Position numbers and translations under genes: made by a program
In this document: piece by piece, positions 1 through 6,831 of the stretch
Layout of the letters: each line of letters begins with the position of its first letter
How positions within the stretch are numbered: position 1 is the first letter of the stretch
From: an uncultured Flavobacteriales bacterium
GTDB taxonomy: Bacteria; Bacteroidota; Bacteroidia; Flavobacteriales; Crocinitomicaceae
Direction of reading: 5' to 3'
Assembly (NCBI GenBank): GCA_946478775.1
Contig: CAMLDR010000203.1
Span: 1-7,121 of the forward strand
DNA length: 7,121 nucleotides
The notes under the pieces: generated by a model
What the model saw: only the letters and a program-made list of their open reading frames with translations
Told to the model about the DNA's origin: nothing
The model's database searches: none

Positions 1-747
1 CCGATGCTGTATCCCAATATCGAGGAGCACATTCAAACCATTATCAAACACCAGGTTCCTATCGTCTTTACTTCGGCGGGAAATCCGAAAACATATACAG
101 CCCGCTTAAAAGAAGCCGGTATTACAGTTGTTCATGTGGTTTCTTCTGCCAAATTTGCACTAAAAGCACAGGAGGCCGGAGTAGACGCCATTGTTGCCGA
201 AGGATTTGAAGCCGGCGGACACAACGGGCGGGATGAAACAACCACCATGTGCCTGATCCCGCTGGTGAAATCGGTGGTTTCCATTCCGTTAATTGCCGCA
301 GGAGGAATTGGTACCGGAAGAGGGATGCTTGCAGCCATGACTTTAGGCGCAGATGCGGTACAAATCGGTTCGCGTTTCATTGCTTCCCCGGAATCTTCTG
401 CTCACCAAAATTTCAAAGACGAGGTTTTGAACGCACAGGAAGGTGCTACCATGTTAACTTTGAAAGAATTGACGCCTGTTCGCCTGATCAAAAATCCATT
501 CTTTGAAAGGGTAGAGCAGGCTTATGAACGCTGTGCTACGAATGAAGAACTGAACGAGCTGCTTGGAAGAGGAAGAGCTAAAAGAGGGATGTTCGAAGGC
601 GATTTGGTGGAAGGCGAATTGGAAGTGGGTCAAATCTCCGGTTTGATCAACGAAATGAAACCCGCAGCAGCCATTGTCAGTGAAATAATAACCGAATTTA
701 AAGTTGCTTTGAATGAACGAAGCGACTCAAAATATGCATTTGAATGA
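1..747 (+). CDS. Nitronate monooxygenase / FabK-like FMN oxidoreductase, 5'-truncated by window edge
   Basis: This is the C-terminal 248 residues of an FMN-dependent TIM-barrel enzyme of the nitronate monooxygenase (2-nitropropane dioxygenase) family, predicted to be cytoplasmic. Known members oxidise alkyl nitronates with O2; the related FabK reduces enoyl-ACP, and I cannot decide the substrate here. Seen in the sequence: the EGFEAGGHNGR segment, whose His (codon at 220-222) matches the catalytic His of the family, and the FMN-phosphate-binding run around AAGGIGTGRG, followed by GADAVQIGSRF. The C-terminal GRGRAKRGMFEGDL and EGELEVGQISGLI stretches look like Bacteroidota members. The reading frame is open to base 1, and the PMLYPN context is internal in relatives, so the ATG at 4 is not the real start. 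Roughly 70-80 N-terminal residues should lie upstream. The stop overlaps the next start (ATGA, 744-747), so it is probably the upstream member of an operon with the two M16 genes. Confidence 0.9.
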   Translation, partial: PMLYPNIEEHIQTIIKHQVPIVFTSAGNPKTYTARLKEAGITVVHVVSSAKFALKAQEAGVDAIVAEGFEAGGHNGRDETTTMCLIPLVKSVVSIPLIAAGGIGTGRGMLAAMTLGADAVQIGSRFIASPESSAHQNFKDEVLNAQEGATMLTLKELTPVRLIKNPFFERVEQAYERCATNEELNELLGRGRAKRGMFEGDLVEGELEVGQISGLINEMKPAAAIVSEIITEFKVALNERSDSKYAFE

Positions 748-1985
748 TCGCATTTAACCGATTTAAATTAGAGAACGGACTAACCGTTCTGCACCATTTT
801 GATCCGACCACTCCCATGGCAGTGATCAATACCCTTTACGATGTGGGAGCACGCGATGAATCAGAAGAAAAAACAGGTTTTGCGCATTTATTTGAGCATT
901 TGATGTTTGGCGGTTCTGTTAATATCCCGGATTTCGATGCTCCTCTGCAACGCGCCGGCGGTGAAAGCAATGCTTTTACTTCGAATGACATTACGAATTA
1001 CTACGATGTGCTTCCGGTACAAAATATTGAAACGGCATTGTGGCTGGAGAGCGACCGGATGCTTTCGCTGGCATTTACGCCCAAAAGCCTGGAAGTGCAG
1101 CGCAATGTAGTGATCGAAGAATTCAAACAGCGTTACCTCAATCAGCCTTACGGGGATGTGTGGCTGGAGCTGCGGCCTTTGGCCTATAAAAAACATCCCT
1201 ACAAGTGGGCCACGATTGGAAAAAATATCCAGCACATTGAGGAAGCGACCATGGAGGATGTCAAATCCTTTTTCAAAGCGCACTATCATCCGGCAAATGC
1301 CATTTTGTGCATTGCAGGGAATATTTCACTGGAAGAAACCCGACGCCTGGTTGATAAATGGTACGGAGACATTCCGGCATCCCTGAAGCCGCAGCGTATG
1401 CTTCCGAAAGAACCGGAGCAAACGGAATACCGGGAACTGACTATCGAACGAAAAGTTCCCAACGATGCGTTTTACTATACCTTCAAAATGCCGGCAAGAA
1501 AAAGTTTTGAGTATTATGTAACCGATATTATTTCCGATGCTTTGGGTCGTGAAAAATCTTCCCGCTTATATTCCAAACTGAAGAAAGAACTGAAATTGGT
1601 CACTTCGATCAATGCATACATTACCGGTTCACTCGATGAAGGATTATTGATTATCGACGGTAAACTGAGCGATGGTGTTTCGTTTGAAGAACTGGACAAA
1701 GCGCTTTGGCCCTTGCTGGAAGACATCAAAAAAGAGCTGATGTCAGAAGCGGAAACCTCCAAGTTGTTGAATAAGATCCGGACGGTGAAGGAATTCCAGG
1801 AGCAGGGCTTACTAAACCGCGCAATGAACTTGTGTATGTATGAATTGTTGGGAGATGCGAATGGGGTGAATGAGGAAAACAACCTTTACCAAAGTATCAC
1901 CGCCGATCAAATTAAGGTGGTTGCAAATGAATTATTCCAAAAAGAAAACACGTCGCTTCTGCGCGTTAAAGCTATCAAAGAATGA
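744..1985 (+). CDS. M16 family zinc metallopeptidase, catalytic subunit
   Basis: This is a 413-residue insulinase/pitrilysin-family peptidase, expected to degrade peptides in a closed two-half chamber. The inverted zinc motif HLFEH is at residues 48-52 (His48 and His52 as ligands, Glu51 as the base). The third ligand is probably Glu126 in VVIEEFKQ, about 74 residues downstream as in the family. The N-terminal M16 domain covers roughly residues 8-155 and the M16_C domain roughly 166-345, starting near HYHPANAILCIAGN. At the place where partner subunits carry the Arg/Tyr substrate-binding pair, this protein has Lys280 and Thr287, so that pair is missing. The size fits a single M16 unit, which needs a partner to form a chamber; the next gene supplies it. 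No signal peptide is visible (it begins MIAFNRFKLENG), so it is predicted to be cytoplasmic. The start at 744 is supported by the ATGA overlap with the preceding stop; no strong Shine-Dalgarno is visible. Confidence 0.95.
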   Translation: MIAFNRFKLENGLTVLHHFDPTTPMAVINTLYDVGARDESEEKTGFAHLFEHLMFGGSVNIPDFDAPLQRAGGESNAFTSNDITNYYDVLPVQNIETALWLESDRMLSLAFTPKSLEVQRNVVIEEFKQRYLNQPYGDVWLELRPLAYKKHPYKWATIGKNIQHIEEATMEDVKSFFKAHYHPANAILCIAGNISLEETRRLVDKWYGDIPASLKPQRMLPKEPEQTEYRELTIERKVPNDAFYYTFKMPARKSFEYYVTDIISDALGREKSSRLYSKLKKELKLVTSINAYITGSLDEGLLIIDGKLSDGVSFEELDKALWPLLEDIKKELMSEAETSKLLNKIRTVKEFQEQGLLNRAMNLCMYELLGDANGVNEENNLYQSITADQIKVVANELFQKENTSLLRVKAIKE

Positions 1986-3241
1986 GTGTGAGAACCCAGC
2001 AGCCTGAGACGAAACAGGTAGACCATATTTCGTTTGTAAAGCCTCAGATCTTTGACGTAACTCCGGATGTGAAGCTCCTTTGGATGAAAGAAGTCCCGAA
2101 TGACACCGTGCGCCTGGATTTGTTTTTCGACGCAGGAATTACCCGCGGAAATAAAAGCATTCCGGCAATTGTTCACAGCTTATTGCTTTCGGGGACCAAA
2201 GAACATTCTTCCGTGGAAATTCACGAGCAGATTGATGCCCTGGGAGGATTCCTGGATACCGATATTTCATTCGAAACAGCCGTTGTGAGTATTTACTGCC
2301 TGCGTGAACACGTGCGCAAGATCTCCAATATCGTCGCAAATGCCATTCAGAATCTGGCTTTTCGCGAAACGGAAGTGGAAGATGTGCTGCGGTCCATGAG
2401 ACAGCAATTTGCTGTAAACCAGCAAAAAGTAAAATACGTGGCACAGCAGCAATTCCGGAAACATTTATTCGCATCCGATCCGGATTATGCGACCATTTCA
2501 GAAGAATCGGATTACGACGAGGCAAGCATTTTAACTTACAAAAAATACTGGAAACAGCATTACCTGGAAGGATTGACGCGGATTACCCTGGTGGGCGACC
2601 TAGAAGTGGATGAGGTAGATGCACTGATTGATTTGTTCGGTAAATGGGCTGTTGACGGGAAAGTGAAACATGCCGGCGGATTTAAATTCCAGGCACAACG
2701 AATTGACTTTCCCAAAAACGATGCGGTTCAATGTGCCCTTAGAATGGGACGTTTCCTGTTTCATAAATCTCACCCGGATTACATCGATTTTCAGGTACTG
2801 AATACCATTTTGGGAGATTATTTCGGTTCCCGTTTAATGTCGAACATCCGCGAAGACAAAGGCTATACATATGGAATTGGTTCGGGAGTGATGGATATGA
2901 ATGAAACCGGGTATTTTGTAATCGTAACGGAAGTTGGAAAAGAAGTGCTGCCGCTAACCCTGAATGAGATCAAATTCGAACTGGAGCGTTTGCAAAATGA
3001 ATTGGTATCGGAGGATGAACTGGATTTGGTGAAGAACTACATGCTGGGGCAGCTGCTGAAAAGCGCCGACGGACCTTACGCCATGCTGGATATGTACAAC
3101 AGTGTGGATATGTACGGACTGACCCTGGAATTTTACGACGATGCCATTCAGAAAATAAAGCATATTTCTCCTGCCAGAATCCGGGAATTGGCAAAACAGT
3201 ATTTGAATTTCGAAGACTTTTTGGTGATTACTGCCGGATAA
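1982..3241 (+). CDS. M16 family peptidase-like protein, non-catalytic partner subunit
   Basis: This 419-residue M16 homologue lacks the zinc site. Aligned on the following LxxxG segment, the ligand positions H48, E51 and H52 of the upstream protein become Ala62, His65 and Ser66 (SIPAIVHSLLLSG), so HxxEH is gone. Its C-terminal domain keeps SRLMSNIRE and KGYTYGIGSG, with Arg290 and Tyr297 seven residues apart, the spacing of the substrate-binding Arg/Tyr pair of insulin-degrading enzyme. Domains: M16 N-terminal fold about residues 30-175, M16_C about 181-355. It is inferred to form a heterodimer with the preceding protein, each contributing half of one active site, as known for M16B pairs such as Sphingomonas SPH2681/SPH2682. 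It starts inside the previous gene's stop (ATGA, 1982-1985), which favours coupled translation and equal dosage. No signal peptide is seen. It would not be expected to have peptidase activity alone. Confidence 0.93.
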   Translation: MSVRTQQPETKQVDHISFVKPQIFDVTPDVKLLWMKEVPNDTVRLDLFFDAGITRGNKSIPAIVHSLLLSGTKEHSSVEIHEQIDALGGFLDTDISFETAVVSIYCLREHVRKISNIVANAIQNLAFRETEVEDVLRSMRQQFAVNQQKVKYVAQQQFRKHLFASDPDYATISEESDYDEASILTYKKYWKQHYLEGLTRITLVGDLEVDEVDALIDLFGKWAVDGKVKHAGGFKFQAQRIDFPKNDAVQCALRMGRFLFHKSHPDYIDFQVLNTILGDYFGSRLMSNIREDKGYTYGIGSGVMDMNETGYFVIVTEVGKEVLPLTLNEIKFELERLQNELVSEDELDLVKNYMLGQLLKSADGPYAMLDMYNSVDMYGLTLEFYDDAIQKIKHISPARIRELAKQYLNFEDFLVITAG

Positions 3242-3257
3242 CACAACGCATTCCAAC

Positions 3258-3371
3258 TTTTTACGTTTTAATGACATCTGGATAAGTGTAGTAAATGATT
3301 TAAATAAAAAAATCAGCGTAATCAGCGCAATCCCGCGGTAGAAAATAAACTAAAACGCAAGTTTTTACGTT
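3258..3371. repeat. 10-base direct repeat (TTTTTACGTT) near both ends of the spacer
   Basis: TTTTTACGTT occurs at 3258-3267, shortly after the M16 stop, and again at 3362-3371, just before the next start. Between them CGTTTTA (3264-3270) has an inverted copy TAAAACG (3351-3357). The role is unknown. It could be a footprint of an old insertion, repeated regulatory sites, or chance in an AT-rich spacer. Confidence 0.5.
3311..3339. repeat. Tandem 9-base intergenic repeat (AATCAGCGT type)
   Basis: Two near-identical 9-base units, AATCAGCGT (3311-3319) and AATCAGCGC (3320-3328), are followed by a degenerate third, AATCCCGCGGT (3329-3339), which contains the palindrome CCGCGG. The unit is richer in G and C than the surrounding A/T-rich spacer. 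From memory, short ATCnGCG-like units recur in intergenic DNA of many Bacteroidota, so this may be one copy of a dispersed family; other copies cannot be seen from one window. Confidence 0.6.
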
Positions 3372-3380
3372 ATAAACAAT

Positions 3381-6300
3381 ATGGTTCGAGTATTTCTCCT
3401 TTTGATCCTGTGTGCTTTTGGTTTTAAAGCCCATGCTACCCACGTGATGGGTGGTGAGATCACGTGGAGATGTACCGGGAACGGCTATGTTTTTCAATTG
3501 GTTTTTTACCGTGATTGCAACGGTGTAGACGTCAATCCGGTTTCTGAGAACCTGAAGATCTGGAACCATCCTTCGCTTTCTACGATTCCTGTTTTATTTT
3601 TAAGCAGAACCGATATTTCACCAAATTGCTCACAAGTGGCCGGCTCTCCCAATCCGTTTTCATGTGGTTCCGGAGCAAATGCCGGGAACGGAGTAGGAGC
3701 AATTGAAAAGATCATTTACCAGTCGAACCCTGTTGTATTGTCGGGAGTACCACCTGCACAGGGATGGATTATTACTTACAGCAACTTTTCGCGTAACAGC
3801 AATATCACCAACTTATCCAATCCAACGAACTACGGAGTAACCGTCCGCGCCACCATGTACCCGATTCCGGGAGCTACAGCGGGAGTTTGTGCCGATAATT
3901 CTCCCCGTTTCCTGCAGGACCCTTATTTGGTTTTGTGCGCCGGTGAAAATTACGAATACAACATGCACCCGGTGGATGAAGACCTGGATTCAGTTGTAAC
4001 GATGCTGGCTGCCCCGATGGACCGCATTATCGGTGCAGCATACAATCCGCCGCTTGACCCGGTATTTGTTCCTTATGAAACGGGTTTCAGTGCATTGAAC
4101 CCAACTCCGGATGCCACTTTCAATGCCGGGAACGTTCCCATGACTTTAGATGCTCAAAATGGGCATTTAAGTTTCCGTTCGTTTACGATTGGCGGATTTG
4201 TGTTGAAAGTGATCGCTCAATCCTACCGCAATGGCGTATTGATTGCCGAAGTAGAACGCGAGATGCAGCTGATCGTAACCAACTGTGCGGCAACCAATAA
4301 TGCGCCGGTGATTACAGGCCCTTTTGCAGGACTTTTTGAAACAACAGTAGATGCAGGAACACTCGTGAATTTCACCCTGACGGCAACGGATGTCGAATTT
4401 TTACAGGATGGAAGCCCTCAAAGCAATTACCTGAATGCAAGCGGTTCCCAGTTCGGGACCAATTTCACCAGTGCAGCAGGATGTGATGTGGCACCATGTG
4501 CAACGCTGAATCAAACACCCATCATTACCGGGGTTCAGGGAGTATCAACCAATTTTTCCTGGCAAACGGATTGTGCGCATTTAGTAGACGCTTCCGGAAA
4601 TACGGACGATGAGAAAACCTTTACATTTGTATTCCGGGTACAGGATAATTTCTGCCAGATCCCGAAAACGACCTTCAAAACAATAACCATTCATGTGCGA
4701 AATCCGGGAATTATTCCGGCAACGACTATCAACTGCATTTCCACACTGCCCAACGGCAATTTAAATATTAGTTGGGACCCCGTTCCGGACCCGAACAACA
4801 CCTTCGTCGATTTCGAACTGTATTCCATTCAAAATGGACTGATCGGATCTTTCCCGATTGGAACTACAAACACCATCGTTCCGAATCCGGGAGCAGATCA
4901 CGATTATTACATACAGGTAGAATCAGGATGTAATCTTACCATGTCAAGTGATACTGTAAAGAATGTGCGCCTGGACCTGCTCAATCCTGCAAACGGGACC
5001 GCAGTGCTGGATTGGAACATTCCTTCCCCGAACCCGCTTCCGGGAATGGACAATTTCTGCACGATTTACAGGGAATACCCAACGGGAACATGGACGTCCA
5101 TAGCCGTACTGCCTTACAATACCACACATTTTATTGATACGATCGATATTTGTTCTGCTTTCCTCAATTACCAGGTCGTTTATTCTACTCCAACCTGTCA
5201 GTGGTCTTCCAACATTATCGGGGATAACCTGCAGGACGACATTACTCCGCAAATCCCTATTATTTCAAGTGTTTCTATTGATACGCTTACCGGAAATGTG
5301 GTCATTACCTGGAACCAGAATTACGAACCGGATACTTACGGATACATTATTTATCACCGGGATGCAAATGGTTTTGTGGTCGAAATCGATACCGTTTGGG
5401 GAATTGCGAATACCACTTACACGCATCCGATCCCTGTCACTGGCCCGGAAACCTATTCCATTGCAGCATTTGATTCCTGTTTTACTCCTGCAATTCCGCC
5501 AACATTCCAAACATCTGCAAAAGCTGAACTGCATACAAGTATGTTCCTCACTTATGCTACCAACAGCTGTACTTCACAAGCGGAATTAACCTGGACACCT
5601 TATGTGGGTTGGGGAGGAAGCCTGAGCGGTTACACTGTTTTCGTAAAACAAGGAACTGGCGCGTGGGTTCCGGTTGCTACCACAACAGATGCGTCTTATA
5701 GCCTGGATTGTATTCCGCTGCAGAATTATACGGTAATGGTCCGAGCCAATAACACAAATGGTTTTGAGGCCTTTTCAAATAAGCAGTCCTTTGTAATCAA
5801 TGCACCTACAGCACCGGCCATTCATTACCTGAGGGTGGCAACGGTAGATCAAAATACCATTGTACTGAGACATGAAATAGCTACGGGATCCAATGTTCAG
5901 GCTATTCGCTTTGAGAAGTTCAATACGACAACCGGGCAGTTTGATGTCTTGGGAGAAGTTCCTGCTTCAGCATCCACACTTTCAATCACTGATTTGGATG
6001 TGGATGTCAATAACTTCAGTTATACTTACCGCGCCATTGTGATTGACAGCTGCGGGAACCTGGGAGCAATTTCGAATCGGGCTAGAACAGTCTTATTGAA
6101 AGTGACTGCTGATCAAACGCGTTTGTCGACTTATCTGAACTGGTCACCTTACGGAGATTATGACGGAGGAGTTCTCCAATACCAAATTTACAGAGGAATT
6201 GACGGGAATTTTCCTGCTGCACCAACTGCGATTGTGCCGCCTGATCAACGCTATTTTGAAGACCTGGTAGATGAATTGGGATATGAGCACAGCGGGAAAG

Positions 6301-6668
6301 TCTGTTATTTCGTCATTGCTGAAGAAGCAATCAATCAATACGGGTTCCAGGAACAGAGTTTTTCAAACCAGGTTTGTGCCGTTATCGAACCCTTGGTTTA
6401 TGTACCGAATGCCTTTACGCCCGGAGGATTGAATCCGATTTTTATGCCGGTTGTTTCTTTTCAGGACGTTTCCAAATACGAGTTCTCGATCGTGGACCGC
6501 TGGGGTCAGGTGGTTTTCCAGACAAACGATCCGACAGTGGGCTGGGACGGAATTCATCAGCAAAGCGGAAAATTGGTAGCTCCGAATTTGTATATCTATG
6601 TTCTGAAAGTAGTGGATGGCAATAACCAGGAATACCTCTTCCGTGGAAATGTGTCAGTTATTCATTAA
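3381..6668 (+). CDS. Secreted multi-domain protein with T9SS type B (gliding motility-associated) C-terminal sorting domain
   Basis: A 1095-residue protein predicted to cross the inner membrane by Sec and the outer membrane by the type IX secretion system, then be surface-attached or released. Domains: signal peptide 1-19 with likely cleavage AHA|THVMGG; a conserved N-terminal module from 20 (GGEITWRC 24-31, YRDCNG 43-48) to about 300, including an acidic DEDLDS stretch (199-204); a cadherin/Ig-like region about 305-440; six fibronectin-III-like modules about 448-1005; and a CHU_C-type sorting domain 1007-1095 (YVPNAFTP 1007-1014, DRWGQVVF 1039-1046, GWDG 1054-1057, LYIYVLKV 1070-1077). More than 20 cysteines, often one or two per module, suggest disulfides outside the cytoplasm. 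No enzymatic motif was recognised; adhesion or a structural surface role is inference. The sorting-domain loop is shorter than usual. The ATG at 3381 is chosen because the signal peptide follows at once. The spacer before it suggests its own transcript, though I found no clear promoter. Confidence 0.93.
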   Translation: MVRVFLLLILCAFGFKAHATHVMGGEITWRCTGNGYVFQLVFYRDCNGVDVNPVSENLKIWNHPSLSTIPVLFLSRTDISPNCSQVAGSPNPFSCGSGANAGNGVGAIEKIIYQSNPVVLSGVPPAQGWIITYSNFSRNSNITNLSNPTNYGVTVRATMYPIPGATAGVCADNSPRFLQDPYLVLCAGENYEYNMHPVDEDLDSVVTMLAAPMDRIIGAAYNPPLDPVFVPYETGFSALNPTPDATFNAGNVPMTLDAQNGHLSFRSFTIGGFVLKVIAQSYRNGVLIAEVEREMQLIVTNCAATNNAPVITGPFAGLFETTVDAGTLVNFTLTATDVEFLQDGSPQSNYLNASGSQFGTNFTSAAGCDVAPCATLNQTPIITGVQGVSTNFSWQTDCAHLVDASGNTDDEKTFTFVFRVQDNFCQIPKTTFKTITIHVRNPGIIPATTINCISTLPNGNLNISWDPVPDPNNTFVDFELYSIQNGLIGSFPIGTTNTIVPNPGADHDYYIQVESGCNLTMSSDTVKNVRLDLLNPANGTAVLDWNIPSPNPLPGMDNFCTIYREYPTGTWTSIAVLPYNTTHFIDTIDICSAFLNYQVVYSTPTCQWSSNIIGDNLQDDITPQIPIISSVSIDTLTGNVVITWNQNYEPDTYGYIIYHRDANGFVVEIDTVWGIANTTYTHPIPVTGPETYSIAAFDSCFTPAIPPTFQTSAKAELHTSMFLTYATNSCTSQAELTWTPYVGWGGSLSGYTVFVKQGTGAWVPVATTTDASYSLDCIPLQNYTVMVRANNTNGFEAFSNKQSFVINAPTAPAIHYLRVATVDQNTIVLRHEIATGSNVQAIRFEKFNTTTGQFDVLGEVPASASTLSITDLDVDVNNFSYTYRAIVIDSCGNLGAISNRARTVLLKVTADQTRLSTYLNWSPYGDYDGGVLQYQIYRGIDGNFPAAPTAIVPPDQRYFEDLVDELGYEHSGKVCYFVIAEEAINQYGFQEQSFSNQVCAVIEPLVYVPNAFTPGGLNPIFMPVVSFQDVSKYEFSIVDRWGQVVFQTNDPTVGWDGIHQQSGKLVAPNLYIYVLKVVDGNNQEYLFRGNVSVIH

Positions 6669-6697
6669 TTGAAAATTGAAAAGTTACAATTGAAAAG
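6668..6697. repeat. ATTGAAAA short repeats after the stop codon
   Basis: ATTGAAAA appears at 6668-6675, 6675-6682 (sharing one base) and 6689-6696. The longer form AATTGAAAAG is exact at 6674-6683 and 6688-6697. The cluster begins at the last base of the large gene's stop codon. Runs of this kind are, in my recollection, common in Bacteroidota spacers; the function is unknown. Confidence 0.6.
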
Positions 6698-6733
6698 ATG
6701 AATATGTTCTTCGTCTGAACAACCTCTTTTTCA
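6691..6733 (+). terminator. Weak imperfect hairpin, possible terminator of the large gene
   Basis: An outer stem TGAAAAGA (6691-6698) pairs with TCTTTTTCA (6725-6733) with one bulged T. An inner stem TGTTC (6705-6709) pairs with GAACA (6717-6721) around a 7-base loop, leaving an internal loop between the two stems. It lies 22 bases past the stop and the 3' arm is T-rich, but the stem is A/T-rich and the inner helix is only five pairs. It is a candidate only. Confidence 0.3.
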
Positions 6734-6788
6734 TTTCGGTAGCTATCAGAATCCAAATATAAAATTCAAAAATGCATTCCCACCTGGC

Positions 6789-6831
6789 CAAAAATTAGCC
6801 GCCTAAGTAAAATGGAATTCAAAAATTAGGC
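6789..6831. repeat. CAAAAATTAG direct repeat with GCCTAA/TTAGGC inverted repeat
   Basis: CAAAAATTAG is exact at 6789-6798 and 6820-6829, a 31-base period. Interleaved with it, GCCTAA (6801-6806) and TTAGGC (6826-6831) are perfect inverted copies separated by 19 bases, and TTAG (6795-6798) also faces CTAA (6803-6806). The segment lies 45-87 bases upstream of the next gene's start, where an operator could sit, but no known regulator site was recognised. Confidence 0.45.

Noticed and set aside
4..6. ATG near the left edge as the start of the oxidoreductase
   Set aside because: The frame is open upstream to base 1, the product would lack the N-terminal FMN-binding part, and PMLYPN is internal in family members.
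888..1289. 133-residue open frame on the minus strand
   Set aside because: It lies antisense to the conserved zinc-site half of the first M16 gene, has no recognisable domain, and is a shadow frame.
3262..3373. Bacteroidota-type promoter elements (TAnnTTTG) at TACGTTTT (3262-3269) or TACGTTAT (3366-3373)
   Set aside because: Neither has the terminal G and no TTTG lies at the expected upstream spacing; too weak to list as a promoter.
3381..3440. Lipoprotein signal (Leu-Ile-Leu-Cys11) on the large protein
   Set aside because: The residue before Cys is Leu, not Gly/Ala/Ser, and a good signal peptidase I site (AHA|T) follows at 19/20; CHU_C proteins are usually not lipoproteins.
5134..5589. 151-residue open frame on the plus strand in another frame
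   Set aside because: It is fully inside the large surface-protein gene, with low-complexity composition and no motif; a shadow frame.
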